Below are positions 11,397 through 30,400 of a stretch of DNA of 64,000 bases, one piece after another. The translations under genes and the position numbers were made by a program. The first letter of the stretch is position 1; every line of letters starts with the position of its first letter. The DNA is taken from contig JAHLJZ010000024.1 of NCBI GenBank assembly GCA_025602915.1, positions 1 through 64,000 on the forward strand, read 5' to 3'. This DNA comes from Paraphysoderma sedebokerense (lineage: Eukaryota > Blastocladiomycota > Physodermatomycetes > Physodermatales > Physodermataceae). The notes beneath the pieces were generated by a model, which ran no database searches, had not been told where the DNA came from, and was given only the letters and a program-made list of their open reading frames with translations.

Positions 11397-13141
11397 ATGC
11401 AATTCCGGTGCCAACTTCCTTCCACGTCATCTTTTAGGAATGCCGATACTAAAATCAACGATATTGATGTCCACCCGATGTCCTTTTACGTCGTTAATCA
11501 AGTCCCCTCATCGATTCTTTGCGGTTTGAATCCCTTCACTGGACTTTCCTGCTCTAGTCGTGGTTTCGTTCTAACCAAGCTTTGACAACAGAGTACACCG
11601 CCAATAGATAGATATTCAAAAGTTGCGCTTCTGTTTCCTGGGCAAGGTTCACAGGTTAGAATTTCCCTTTAGTTTCGGTCTTAATGAATGATTCGTAACA
11701 ATCTGATTTGAATAAATTATAAATCTCAATTGTTCACTACGCATTTGCAATGTTAACCATGATTGTATATTAGCATGTTGGCATGGGAAAAGATTTATTT
11801 TCAAAGTACAAAATTGCAAAAGAAACGATAGAAGAGGCCGACGAAGTTCTGAAGGTGAAGTTGTCGCAATTGATGATGAACGGGCCTCAGGTAACCCCTC
11901 CTTCTCGTTTCAATTCTATTGATATCGCCCAGTTTGAAGTATCTTAACAAACGATTGATAAATTTTCATCTCAATAAGGATGAACTGACGTTAACGTTCA
12001 ACGCACAACCCGCAATTGTAACTATTTCAATAGCGTTACTGCGAGTACTCGAGGTATACTTGATATTGTGCCACCTAACATCATCAAACTTGAGTGGTTG
12101 GCTGACCGAACCGATTCCAACCATAGAAAGAATATGGGTTCGATTTAAAACGACAGGTTTCGTACGCTCTTGGACATAGTTTAGGAGAATACTCTGCTTT
12201 AATTGCAACAAAAAGTTTGGACTTTGGCCATGCTTTGAAGTTAGTGGTAAGTTACCATGTTACTCTGCAATCCTGTTACAGGAAAGTCCTTTTAATTTCC
12301 TTTATTAGAGACTGAGAGGTCAAGCAATGCAAAGTGTCGTAAGCACGTTGAAAGCACCCACCGCAATGGCTGCTTTGATGCTGAGACCCCGGCACGCTGA
12401 TTACCATGATGTCGAAAGGGTGCTCGAGATGGTGCGAAAGGATTTGAAAGAAGGCGATGTGGTTGAATTAGCAAATGTCAATTCGTCCTTTCAGGTGCCG
12501 TGTCCCCTCTTTCATTCATTATCAATGCACTTGCATGGCTGCCATAACTAAACTTATATTTAAGGCTGTGATAAGTGGAACTTCAAACGCTGTTGATATT
12601 GCCTGTCGCACGTTGCAGGCCGAGCGTGTTGCAGGTTTGTATTTCCTGCAAGGATTTTGCATAACTACGGAACTAATTGTTAACTCTTTACAGCTCGGGC
12701 GGTCGATTTGCCCGTTTCTGCTCCTTTCCATTGTAGTCTCATGCAACCTGCTGCTGACATCATGGGAACTGCTCTGGAAAATGTGAAATTTCATAAACCT
12801 ATTATTCCAGTTATTGCAAATGTGGATGCCAAACCAGTAAGACCAATCTCGGCTTATCGTTGTGTGTATTTGTATTGCTCGCGTCCAGTTACTGACGATT
12901 ATATCTTGATTGTGTTAAGTACTCGTCGGCTTCTCAGATTCCAAAAATGTTGTGCAAACAAGTCACTCATCCTGTGCGATGGCATTCTAGTATAGAACTC
13001 TGTAGAAAAGAAGGAATCAAAGACTTCATAGCGATGGGCCCGAACAAAGTGATTGGCAATCTGCTGAAGAAGGATTTCCCAACTGACCGTGTTTTGATGG
13101 TTTGTGACGGTAGAGACTTTAAGTCATTCACACACAAGTAA
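11397..13141 (+). CDS. MCT1: mitochondrial malonyl-CoA:ACP transacylase
   Basis: Several exons assemble into a FabD-type acyltransferase that loads malonate onto acyl carrier protein for mitochondrial type II fatty-acid (octanoate/lipoate) synthesis. Motifs in order: LLFPGQGSQ at 11616-11654; the nucleophile elbow GHSLGEYSAL at about 12173 with catalytic Ser; LMLRPRHAD; NVNSSFQVVISG; APFHCSLM at about 12716 with catalytic His; and MGPNKV near the C-terminus, where many relatives have GPG. An exon from about 12130 supplies KEYGFDLKRQ, restoring the usual spacing before the Ser motif. The first exon is uncertain: ATG 11397 or 11478 could be the start, and its donor is not obvious. A presequence is expected but not proven. 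The gene lies between CLASP and the kinase fusion, with no functional link seen. Confidence 0.9.
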
Positions 13142-13551
13142 GCTGTATCATAGAATCAGGTGTTCTTGGCCAACTGTAAATCTAGATACTTCTAGATGAT
13201 GATGGTCATACTGAGTTGGAATGAATATGTTGAAGAATGGGTAATTCCACCCTGTCTCCAATATGGCCCGACTGGACGCGATTTTGCACTCTTCCACGCC
13301 AGCCGGGTTGACTGAAGATTCCACTCCATTCCGCTCTGCTCACTCTCATTCCTCCTCATCCAAGGTTCACCTTATCTGCATTCTTCATCCATTCTTCGCT
13401 CTTTGGAAATTTATCTGAAGGGCTTTTTTTGGATTTATTCTGCCGTCTTTTGCTTCCCTGCTTGCATCTCGCTTCGCAGGTTCGCACCTTCTAAAAACCC
13501 CGACATTCAAATAACAATTTCAGACTTGGATAACCAATATCATCATCCAAT
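13142..13551. other. promoter region of the kinase-sphingomyelinase gene
   Basis: This 410-bp same-strand spacer becomes pyrimidine-rich (CT tracts, TTCTTCATCC-type runs) over its last 200 bp, a common look of fungal promoters just upstream of the start. I see no reading frame worth calling. Confidence 0.45.
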
Positions 13552-16703
<3,152 letters not shown>

Positions 16704-17134
16704 ATTTGTACCTTCACTGTGTTAGTAGTGTCAGTTGTATTTTAGCTTCTTAAATTGTATTGCGTGTATGCAGATTGTACCATCTAGAAAGTTCTTCATA
16801 AGTTGTCAATAGTTTCCGTCACTTCCTACATGTGGAGACTGAGGACATACGTTCATATACCATTGTAAATTCCTTTAATGTAAAATGTTAATTGTCTTCG
16901 GAGTACTGATTGGCTGCTTGCTTGTGTCCTCCGAGTTGGTTCATTCGATCGCCCCGCGTCATTTCACCGCGGATTGATTATAAATGCATTTTCGAAGGGG
17001 GCTGCTGAAGATGGATCGAGCGATCTGTGTATATAGAAACTAGATAAAGAGGCGGGGTCGAAATGCTGATATAGGTTGTTCATATTCCTTTTGCTCACAA
17101 TAAAGTTCACGACATCATTCTTAGCTGGCCGCAA
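16704..17134. other. intergenic, no gene seen
   Basis: This same-strand spacer carries the fusion gene's 3' UTR and the cry-DASH promoter. I see no RNA gene, repeat or convincing frame. Confidence 0.45.
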
Positions 17135-19147
17135 ATGTCCCAAATCAGAAAATCAGTCATACTTTGCTTTCTTCGCAACGACCTTCGAATTCATGACAAC
17201 GAGGTTCTGTTTCGGGCTCATGAAGCTTGCGTGAAGAGAAAAATCAATTATCTTTTACCGATTTATGTATTCGATGAACAACAAGTAAATTTAAATCTCC
17301 ATACGTTGGAGCATGAGTCAGTTGATCAAAACATTAAGGCCGAAACATGGAATTTCGGCTTTGATAAATGCGGAAAACATAGATTAAGGTTCTTCTGCTC
17401 CAAGCGTTCTTCGGATTATCAGAATATGATTTTAATACAAAGGAAATCTTCATTAGGTTTTTGATCGAGTCGGTGGCTGATCTTCAATCGAACCTCAAAC
17501 AGAAAGGCAGCAATTTGTTTGTTTCGAGGGGCAAACCGGAATGTGAAATCGGAAGGTTAATAGAAAAGTTAAAAAGTACAAATGTGGATGTTGACTCGGT
17601 TTATTTACAGAAAGAGGTAAGTTTGATCGGACTTTCCAAACTGACTGTTGAATTACGTCTCCTGACCGTACTTTTAAGGTTACATACGAAGAAACTAAAG
17701 TGGAAGAATCAATTGAAAAGAGTATTTCTCCGGTCCCATTGAAGTTCTTTTGGGGTTCAACACTGTATCATCCAGATGATCTTCCGTTTCTTCAACGGAA
17801 CGAATTCCCTACAGTATTTACTCAATTTCGCAAGAAAGTCGAATCTGATCGAGACGTATTGGTCAGGAAGTTGTTTGACATTCCCAACAAATTCCCTCCT
17901 GTGCCACCCTTAGATTCATTTGGAAATATTCCTACAATCGATTACCATAATGATTCTCGCTCGGCCTTTCCGTTTAAAGGTGGTGAAAGTGCCGCTATCG
18001 AACGACTAAACGACTATTTCTTCACAAAAGATATGCTAAAAAGCTACAAAGAAACTCGGAATGGATTGATTGGAGCTGACTATTCTTCCAAATTTTCTCC
18101 ATGGCTGGCGAATGGATCATTATCTCCTCGCTTCATTTATCACAAAGTCCAAGAATACGAAAAAAACAGAATTTCTAATGATTCAACGTACTGGCTTATT
18201 TTTGAGCTACTCTGGAGAGACTTTTTCAAACATTTGGGAGATCATTTGGGAAATTCAATTTTTCATTTGAATGGAAAAGAAGGAGATGTGGAGCCTCTTC
18301 GGAATCGTAGCAACGACTTTGGAGCTCGCAATCAAAACTTCAAAAGGAACGAAAATAAACGCAGAACAATTCCAGCAGGCGTTCAAGTCCAGTGGAAGGT
18401 TAACAAACAGTTGTTTGAAAAATGGAGAGACGGAGAAACTGGCATTCCATGGGTGGATGCCAATATGAGAGAATTGAAAGAAACCGGGTAAGCAAGCGGG
18501 TTTCATATGTTCAACCCATTTTTACATTCTTTATTCTAATTTCTGCCTTTAGGTTTATGTCTAACCGCGGTCGCCAAAATGTTGCGAGCTTTCTCTCTAA
18601 AGATTTGGGTCTCGATTGGAGGTTAGGTGCAGAGTGGTTTGAATCCCAATTGATTGACCACGACGTTTGCTCGAATTATGGAAATTGGCAATATGGTATC
18701 TAACTCTTATTGCACTTTTATCCACCTATTTTTAATATCTAAAATCGATTCTATTTCATTAAAGCATCCGGCGTTGGTGTTGATCCGCGAGAGAATCGGC
18801 GATTTAACATGATAAAGCAGGCAAAAGATTACGATCCCCAAGGAGCGTATGTAAAAATGTGGTGTCCAGAACTGCAAAATGTACCAATATTAAATGTTCA
18901 TGATCCCTGGTCGATGAGCCTCATTCAACAAAACTCGGTTGCCTGCATCATTGGGAAACACTATCCAGGACCTATCGTTCAAAGGCCAGAATGGAAACGG
19001 TAAGATTTATGAAGCCCAGTGTGTGTAAATGAGTCTTGAAGCCTCTAACTATACGATCGTTGCACTCGCTATAGTCATGACAGTACTAGAAGAAATGTAG
19101 AGAAGGAGAGAAAGCAAAATCGCCCAGAAAAAATTAAACGTTATTAA
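17135..19147 (+). CDS. cryptochrome DASH / single-strand DNA photolyase
   Basis: About six or seven exons encode a photolyase/cryptochrome of roughly 550 residues. The N-terminal antenna-binding Rossmann domain starts [15 protein letters not shown] and includes FLIESVADL after splicing at about 17390/17456. The FAD domain carries [48 protein letters not shown] (shown from G to Q, positions about 18443-18570), then the [20 protein letters not shown] block with the DASH-type WQY and GVG residues. DASH enzymes repair cyclobutane dimers in single-stranded DNA and may act as blue-light sensors. The tail is short and basic (RPEKIKRY). The segment 17285-17338 starts with GT, ends with AG and is 54 nt long; it may be an in-frame intron, since relatives lack those residues. 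Confidence 0.9.
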
Positions 19148-19779
19148 TTGTGTGCTACATCAAACGGGGTTGTGACTGCTCTGGAAAAAATACGTTTAGA
19201 AATTACTGTTGATGGGAAAAGTAGACTATACCAATGTGACAACTGGCATATACATGCTGTTTTGCCAATTGTATTAAACACGTCTGGTGTCAACATACCT
19301 TCAATTATCAATTTAAATGTGGTTGAACTCATTACAAAGTCGACTTTTATGGCTTTTGCCGGGCGGAATAATAATTTGCATGGATTCGTCTGGGGTCTGG
19401 ATTAATCTCGTTTCAAGAGCATCAATTCTGGTGTAGTGGCGTCAGGCCTTCGCAAAGAGAACAAGTTTAGCACATTGATTATTGTTTTCCAATAAAATCA
19501 ACAATGGCTCCTGGCTGGAGTGGGCCTCAATTGCGAATAAATTATCCGATTGTGCGCTGGTGTGGACAGGCCCTTTCGTGGAAGGTTCCACCTGTATACG
19601 TCAAATACCCCTTACGTTATGCTCTTGCAATAGACCACCTGACGGAGGCAGCCGGCGAGTCCGTTATACTATCCGTCTTCGTTGAGCCGATAGTACTAGT
19701 CAAGTCTCCGACGTAAATTATTTGCAGCCTCATATTCCATAAAACTCCCCTCTTTCTTTCCCGCTGAAAACGCGACTAG
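19148..19779. other. intergenic with a doubtful 70-codon frame
   Basis: This spacer lies before the RGS gene. An ATG-initiated 70-codon frame at 19504-19716 (starting MAPGWSGPQLRINYP) is somewhat more GC-rich than its surroundings. It has no recognised domain or splice link to the RGS exons. It might be an upstream reading frame or part of an unrecognised gene. The last 60 bp before 19780 are CT-rich. Confidence 0.4.
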
Positions 19780-20851
19780 ATGGCCTCCACTAAGCGGCTC
19801 TCACTGTTGGCTGTACTCCGAGGGGAAACAAGCTCCCCATTTGGCCTCCAAGAATTTGAAGCATTTTTAAAAACTACGGAGCGTTCAGAAGAAAATTTAG
19901 AATTTTACCAAACCGTCATGAAATATCGGACTTTAGTACATGAGATTAGTCTGAGTGTCCATGGTTCTGGAAATTCCACTGGTACAACTAATGCAAACAC
20001 TTCGAGCAGCAATGCAAATGCAAGTTTGAATTCAAATTCATTTATGAATAAGGGAAGAACCCTGTCAGTCAAATCTTTGACTGAATGGATTAACAATTGC
20101 GGTATGACTGTTTTCTTTCGCTGTCTATGCATTTTGAGGGAAGTTGAGGGTTTTAAGCGCCCGAAACGCCCGTGCACCCGTATCTGGTTCGTACTTCGTA
20201 TAGACCTAACCTCTTTCTGTTTCACTGCATTTTGAATATATAATGCATCTAATTACAAACACCTCGCGGTAATTTCAAATATGTGGGGAATGCAAACTTG
20301 ATTTTTTGGCCGGTGCAACGGAACAATTTCCTTTCGCTACACTTTAATTTTTCCCATTTTTCCGACTGTTAATTACCCGCAATATCGTCACGGAATGAAC
20401 AATTTAATTGTCTTATAAACAGACCCGACAGATGTTGAAAAGCAAAATGCCATAACTAAGCTAAAAGCCGAGTGTGAGAGAATAATTTCAACTTATTTTT
20501 CCGCGGGCTCGACCAAGGAGCTCAACCTTTCCTTCACCATCAAGAAAAATGCCATTGAGGCTATCAGCACGAAGAAAAATTACCACCCTGATGTATTTAA
20601 ACCTGCAGTCGATAAAGTACTAGAACTTATGAAAATGAGTAGTTTTCCACATTTTATAAGGTAAAGGAAATTTCAAAATAATCTTTGGGTCCGGCTACCA
20701 GTGTTGATATTAATTTCATTGTTCTAGGTTTGTTGAGAGTTGTGGAACTGTAGGAAGGGGAGTTCATATGAATTTGACAGCTGGTGTTAAATCCGAGATG
20801 GGCAGGCCTGAAAGTATGGTAGAGCCCGTAATCGCTGGTGCTGGTCAGTGA
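19780..20851 (+). CDS. small RGS-domain protein
   Basis: Three exons (19780-20101, 20423-20660, 20728-20851) give 227 residues. The RGS fold is evident: GLQEFEAFLKTTERSEENLE at residues 25-44 opens the helical bundle. CERIISTYFSAGSTKELNLS and then FKPAVDKVLELMKMSSFPHF close it, matching the conserved C-terminal helices that touch the G-alpha switch regions. RGS proteins speed GTP hydrolysis by G-alpha subunits. An Asn/Ser/Thr-rich loop (about residues 68-90) interrupts the domain after the first helices. No membrane segment or DEP domain is present, so this is a compact soluble type. Its 3' end converges on KRI1, with 129 bp between the stop codons. Confidence 0.85.
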
Positions 20852-20980
20852 GAACAATGCACCTCGCAAATAACAGAGAATGGCTAATTCCATAGTAACC
20901 AGCAGCGCATTGATTTCTTCTTGTATTTCGGCAAATAAAAGAACTTATAAATAGTAAATCTTTATTTCTCCCAACTTCAT

Positions 20981-23811
<2,831 letters not shown>

Positions 23812-23883
23812 GGTAATAGTAATTAGAATCGGACATTATGGAATCACGGTAAGAGGTCATTCAGACTACTTTGCTTACTTAGT

Positions 23884-23889
23884 CACGTG
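23884..23889. promoter_or_regulatory. CACGTG E-box upstream of KRI1
   Basis: This CACGTG lies 73-78 bp upstream of the KRI1 start codon and 211-216 bp before the divergent peptidase gene. Its distance to KRI1 nearly equals that of the boxes before the RbfA-like gene and MRD1. A role in coordinated control is inferred. Confidence 0.4.
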
Positions 23890-24099
23890 GACATTGTTAT
23901 GGACAACCCAAGTGGAACGGCCTCCCTTCCCACCGATGAATCGCTTCCAAGTTCCAGATGCAACATTGAAGAACATGAATTTGTCATAGACATATGTCAT
24001 CGTCGTCAGATATGTGCCACAGTATTATATGGATACTTTTTTACGTGCCAACAAGGTAGCATCGTTCCCACTCTTTGTTAATTTTTCGACTATTTCAGA

Positions 24100-27000
24100 A
24101 TGAACTTCTTGTCCAAACCGACTTCAACCGACTATATTTCCCTCGATGACTCCAATCGCCTCTCACCTTCACCAAATCTTCAGACTTCATTCAAGCAGCC
24201 GCCGACTGTTGCACTTCCTGTAAAGATTGGATCATTCGTACTGTTCTCGATTTTACTTGGCCTGACATTGGCCCCACCTTCAGTTCCTTCCGAAAAGTAT
24301 CTAGTTGATGCCATAAACCAGTATACTTCACGATGTCTTCCTCGTCCGCCTCTTGCACGGAAGATTCCTTCGACACGGACTTTGCATAATCATTCTGTGC
24401 CAGATGACTTTGCTTGGATGAGAAACGCGACAGGGCATGAGCAATCTAAAAAGGATCTATTAAAATACGTTTCAGCAGAAAATGCATACACCGACAGAAT
24501 GTTCCGACAGTATGAAAAGTTGCAAGAGTCTTTGTTGCGTGAAATGAAGGAATGGGAAGATCTTGTCGTGCCAGACAATAGCGATGCAGAAGGAGAATCC
24601 TGGGAGTCTGCGAATTACATGTATTACCTAGAACATCGAAACGATCAAGAGTACGACCTATATATGAGGAAGCCTCTATTGTATGAATCTCTTGGTAGCA
24701 ACGTCGCGGCCGAGGTGGTTTTAGATCTCAACGAAATCTCGGCTAACAGTTCATATTTCGCCCTTGGTGTTTTTGAAGCATCACCGTCTGATACGCTTTT
24801 GGCATATTCTATTGATTCAACAGGAAACGAGCAATTTTCACTTTATATAAAGAATTTGACGTCGAAAGAATTAATTTGTGGTGGCATTCCGATCCAAAAT
24901 ACATATTACGCAGTGCGATGGGCTCGCGAGGATTCACTCTACTTTAATGTCGTAGATGATCTTGGAGTGCCTAGAGCAGCATACAGATTTGATATATATG
25001 ATTGTAACAACAGCACCTTGGTTGTCGAAGCTAAGAAGCTCGGGAAGTGGACGGGGAAATTGGTGTACGAAGAAAATGATCAGAGCTTAACTGTACTGGT
25101 TTCTAACACGAATGATCAGCAGTACGTCAATATTCTGGTAAGTAAAACACCGATCCGATATACATCGTTGATTTGTAGATTGACTTTTAAACGTTAGATA
25201 TCAGGACAAGTTACTTCATCGGTACTTTACATTTCGACTGAAAATGTATCCGCACCTTCTCCGATTCATCCCATTCTATCAAATATACAAACAGAATTAG
25301 AGCATCGAGCCCCCCATTTTTATCTTCGCACCAATCTGTTCGACGCTCCAAATTTTCAAGTTATTCGCATCCCTAATGATACGGCCCTTTCTTCATCAAC
25401 ACCCTACGAACCTGTCATCGTCCACAATCCGCACCGTTACATTGAACGAATTGAACTCTTTGAAAGACATCTCGTCGCATGGACTTGGTATCTCGCGAAG
25501 CGACAACTTTTGATTGTGAATCTTGAACTGTTAGACAACTTCTACAATTCGCAACTTTCAGGCGTACCCTCCCCACCAAAATTGCCACCCGAAATTTACA
25601 AAACATATTCATTTAACGACCACACAGTTTACCTAGTTTTACCTGCGACGATATCAGATATGGAGGATAGGCTGCACCGACGATTCAATACGAATTCAAT
25701 CACTTTCACTAACTCTAGTTACACACAACCTCCCTCGACGTATCGATTAAATTTAGATACACTCGTAACGAAACCTATCAAAACCACAAAACTGCGCCTT
25801 GATAAGGCTTTCCCCGTATCGCCCCCTGAATTTACCTCGCAAAGGTTATGGATTTCAAATTCCTCAATATACGTTGAAGCGCCTACTTCAAAGCTAAATG
25901 ACTCAATAATAAGATCCATGAATCATGTTCCAGTCGATATCGTCTATCAGAAGCATCATGAATCTTATTGTGCTAATAATTCTGCCGAAAGATTCATCAC
26001 CGATAAATTGCCAGGATTTTGCGCACCGAGACCTATTTTAGTCTCGGCATACGGCGCATATGGAGGGTTCATTGGTGCCAATTTTGATCCTCATTTGTTC
26101 TCACTGATGAAGAGAGGTCTGTGCTACGCGCAGGTAATCTTCTCCACCACCTCCGTAATCTGTCTCTTTGTGCGCTCACTCTTCTGCCGTAGATACATCC
26201 TCGGGGCGACGGTGACTTAGGTTATGAATGGTATGCTTCTGGCCATTATCTCAATAAGTCAAATACTTTCTTCGATATTGCTACCGTCTTGCAGCAATTA
26301 GTGAATTTTGGTTTGACGAAATCCGGATCGGTTGCTTTGAAAGGTCGAAGTGCCGGTGGTTTAGTGGCAGGGGTGGCAGTTAATAACTGGGGGTTTATGA
26401 AAGGAGGTGAGGGAAGAAATTTCATGTCTATGCAATCAACAAAGTCAATGTCAAATACGGTCACGACGAAATCGAAAGAACTATTCCATTCTCTCGTTTC
26501 GTTACTATCTACATCCTTTCAGACACCATTGATTTCGCCTCGCCAAACGAGTAATCCATCCCTTCCAAATCAATCGTATCGCCGTCATAATCATCAATTT
26601 GGCAGCGCTGCAGTGTCATCTAATATACCTCGGCTAAACATCTTGAAACTCGTGATTGGTCAAGTTTCGTTTGTAGACGTTATAACAGACATGATTGATG
26701 ATACTGTTCCATGGACAGCCTACGAATGGACGGAGTGGGGAAATCCCCATAATATTCAGGATTACGGTATTATGATGTCATATTCCCCGTATGATAATCT
26801 GATGCTCGAAGAAACCAAAAATGATGCAAATTCAGCAGGAAACAGGAACAGAAATCTATATCCAACTGTCTATTTTACGGCTGGAAAGCAGGATAGCAGA
26901 GTGCAGTACTTCGAACCGACCAGATTTGTAGCAAAACTTCGGCACATACAGACGTATCAGCTGCAGGATTGGAACGAAGCCGCTCTCTGGGTCCCAAATG

Positions 27001-27239
27001 TTGAAGATAAATCTGGGTATCCACTGCGTATTCATGACGAAATTATTACTGTTCCCAGGGATTTGAGAAATGTGGATAAATGGAAGTGTGAAGATGGAAA
27101 AGCCTTGTGGAAAGCAGAAAGGAATGGTGTATTTTTGAGAGTTCATAAGGGGGGTCATTTTGGTGAAACCGGGGAAGCCGGAAAAAAAGAAAAGGCAGAG
27201 TGGTTTGCTTTAGTGATCACGGAATTGGGAATTTTGTGA
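24100..27239 (+). CDS. membrane-anchored oligopeptidase B-like serine peptidase (S9A)
   Basis: Three exons (24100-25137, 25198-26133, 26193-27239) give 1,006 residues, well above the 650-750 usual for oligopeptidase B. Residues about 42-60 form one hydrophobic segment (KIGSFVLFSILLGLTLA) after a polar N-terminus, so it is probably a type II membrane protein with the enzyme outside the cytosol; many N-X-S/T sites agree. The beta-propeller region includes RMFRQYEKLQESLLREMK and Y-D-L-Y-M-R. The alpha/beta hydrolase part has VSAYGAYGG, IHPRGDGDLGYEWY, nucleophile motif GRSAGG (GGSAGG in most relatives), the acid region KQDSRVQYFEP and the histidine in GGHFGETG. The family cleaves short peptides after basic residues. 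A Ser/Thr/Asn-rich insertion around 26,440-26,620 splits the catalytic domain after the nucleophile and accounts for part of the extra length. Confidence 0.9.
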
Positions 27240-27395
27240 ATCTCATTACGTACAATTTTTTTTCGATATCGCAATATCTGTATCTACATAGTGTCGGAGA
27301 AATTTTACCTAGATAAATATAATATATGTCAAATCAGTTTGGAAATATGCATGTGGGGACTATAAAAGACGCGTCCAATGCTTCGTGCCAACTGA

Positions 27396-27401
27396 CACGT
27401 G
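27396..27401. promoter_or_regulatory. CACGTG E-box upstream of MRD1
   Basis: CACGTG lies 84-89 bp upstream of the MRD1 start codon. A TATAAAAG sequence at 27361-27368 lies 117 bp upstream and could be a TATA box. Both are inferred from sequence and position. Confidence 0.4.
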
Positions 27402-27484
27402 ATTACATCAACAAAACCGCATTGACGTCGGAACACTTGAATACCTAATGTCAATTTGAGGCTCTCATTCAGCTATCCGACAAT

Positions 27485-30400
27485 ATGAAGACAGAGTAGG
27501 TTTCGAAATCTTCCAAGTAGTTGAAGATTAATCACTCTTTATTAACTCACTTCATTGTTGAATTTGCCAGACTTACGCGAATCATAGTGAAGAACCTTCC
27601 AAAGCACATAACCGAACAGCGATTCCGTGAACATTTCGCAGAAAAGGGCGAGGTCACTGATGCCCGGCTAATGAAAACAAAGTATGTCTACTTAAAGAAA
27701 TCTGTAGCAATAGGCTTGTTCTTTCTAATTTCTTAACCTATTCGTAGAGCTGGCGTCTTCCGAAGGTTTGGATACATCGGGTATAAAAGCGAAAAGGACG
27801 CAAAAGAGGCAGCGAATTACTTCCATAAGACATTCATAGATACATCTCGAATTCAAGTTGAACTGGCGCTACCGGTTTGTAGAAAAATCTATTGATAACA
27901 ATGTTGAATTTATACATAGAGTCAGCTCGGTGGAAATTGACATTACTTCTGAAGATCGGGGATTCCTCACTAGCACGCCCGTGGTCACGATATTCCGTCG
28001 GATCATCGGCTTATGAGCAAAAGCTTGAAGGTGAAAGACGAAGAAATGAACTCAGACAACAGAGAAATTCTAAGTCTAACGGTGCAGTTGAAATTGTTCA
28101 TCACGACGACGAAACGAAGGGTCACAGGGTGGATGAAGGTCGAAAATCCTTCATCGAATCATTGTACGCCGCCGAAGAAGGAAACGATAAGTTGAAAGAG
28201 TATCTTGAAGTTATGCAGCCAAGATCTCAAGCTAGAACCTGGTCGAACGATGTGGGCTCCGTAGATAGTGCTAAACCAATGCGTAATGATGTAAATAGTG
28301 CCTCAGTGACGTCTTCAAAAATCGGGAAACCGAGTAGTGGCGAAGGATCCGACGACGAAGATTATCAGGATTTGCCATCAAAGGATGCCAGCGATGATAG
28401 TTTCAACATCGACAATGAAGTTGATAACGCAGGAATGCCTTTGGATTCCGCAATATCGGATCAAGACTATCTAAAATCTAGATTGGTTAATCTGGACGAC
28501 TTAGAAAAGCAAATTGTAAGTAGTATATTACTAAAAATGGGGATCTTATCTGCTGACTTTGATTTTAGGAGCTGAATTCTAATTCTGATGACATTGCTGA
28601 GAACGATTCTGAAGATAACAACAAAGAGATAAAAGAGTTGGCAAATCTTGAGAATATATCTGCGACTGAAATAACGGAGAATGCTGACAATCAGAAAGTT
28701 GATACGTCTTCTCCAACTGCTGATGATAAAGCTCTTATGCAGGTATGATTCGATTTCCTGTTGATTGCTCTTCCTACTTGCTCTCTTTCCAACCCAATTA
28801 CTCCTAACTTAATGTAGGACACCATTCAAGAGAGTGAACCATCCCCTACAGATATCATTGCGGAAACTGGCCGTTTGTACGCTATCAATCTACCATATAC
28901 TTGCACAGAAGAAGAGCTCGCCTCCTTATTTGAGCAGTACGGTCCAATTTCCGAGGTGAGATTTTGTATCTTCATTACCGGAAATTACTTCTCATATTTA
29001 CCACACGTGAAATAGATTCACCTGCCCATATCATCAACGACGAAACAACCGAAGGGTTTTGCCTTCATTTTATATTTCACACCCGAACATGCTATCCGCG
29101 CATATTCCGAACTTGATGGTCAATTCTTTCAAGGCCGCATATTACGAATATATCCCGCTAAAGCAAAAGTTGAAGTTGATCAAGAATTGTCTAGCGACGC
29201 CAGAAGTAGTTTCAAAAAACAGAAGGAAGCAAAATTGAAAAGCAGCAGTTCGAACGATTTCAACTGGAATAGCTTATATATGAGTGTACGTGATCTTGTA
29301 ATTACATTTATACAATTTGAAACACTCTAACTCTTTCATTGCAGGCTGACGCAGTGGCCAGCTCGATTGCGGATCGATTTAATGTAGCGAAATCAGAGAT
29401 ATTAAATAAGGATTCCGACAACATGGCTGTTCGACTAGCGCTAGCAGAAACTCATATAATCAATGAAACTAAAAAGTTTTTAGAAGAGGTAAGTTGTGAT
29501 TGTTATCGGTCTTTAATCAGACAATACTGACTTTCAGCCCTTACTAGAATGGGATCATATTAGATGCATTCGGGAAGAAAGGCCGAAGTAAGACCGTGAT
29601 ATTAGTGAAAAACATACCATACGGTACCGAAGAATCTGAGCTGCGTGACCTTTTTGCAGATTTTGGTTCATTGGGCAGGGTATAATTAAGATAATCGTGC
29701 TGAATGCGCCTGTCGATTGTATCAACTAATGAATATGCTCCCCAGATTCTGCTACCTCCTGCGAAAACAATCGGAATTGTCGAATTTTTAGAACCGAACG
29801 AAGCGAAATCGGCTTTCAAGCATCTTGCGTACAAGAAGTTCAAGAATCTGCCGATGTACTTGGAATTTGCTCCGACCAACGTGTTTCGGGAGAAATATGA
29901 TCCAAAGAAACATAAACCAAAGGCATCAGCGCCATCATCTGAACAGTCTCCCTCCAAGCAAGATATCGGAACTGTGAAGACATCAACTAGCTTGCTGGAA
30001 GCAGGAAGTGTTGACGAATCAGCCGATACCGCTACATTGTTTGTAAAAAATCTTAATTTCATAACAAGCGACGAAACTTTGTGCAATATTTTCCAGAACG
30101 TCGATGGATTTAGAAGTGCGCGAATAAAGTATAAAAACGACACGAAAAATCCTGGAAAGAAACTAAGTATGGGGTTCGGCTTCGTAGAATTTAACAACAA
30201 AGATACCGCCATGAAGGCATTGAAAACACTGCAGGTTGGTGAATGACTTTGCTTTTACCTTTATTTCCGTCATTGTCGGACGTGATCCTAACGATTATAT
30301 CAAGCACGTAAATATTGATAACCACGCCCTAGAGCTTAAATTCTCAAACCGTGATGCTGCTCCGGGTTCGGTTTCTGTTAAACGAAAGGGAGGTTCTAGT

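Noticed and set aside
23887-24081. Upstream exon of the peptidase gene
   Set aside because: Its only good donor joins to the 24,097 acceptor out of frame, running straight into a stop; it is at best 5' UTR.
29544-30212. 222-codon frame on the minus strand
   Set aside because: It is exactly antisense to MRD1 exons that encode RRM3 and RRM4, and has no domain of its own.
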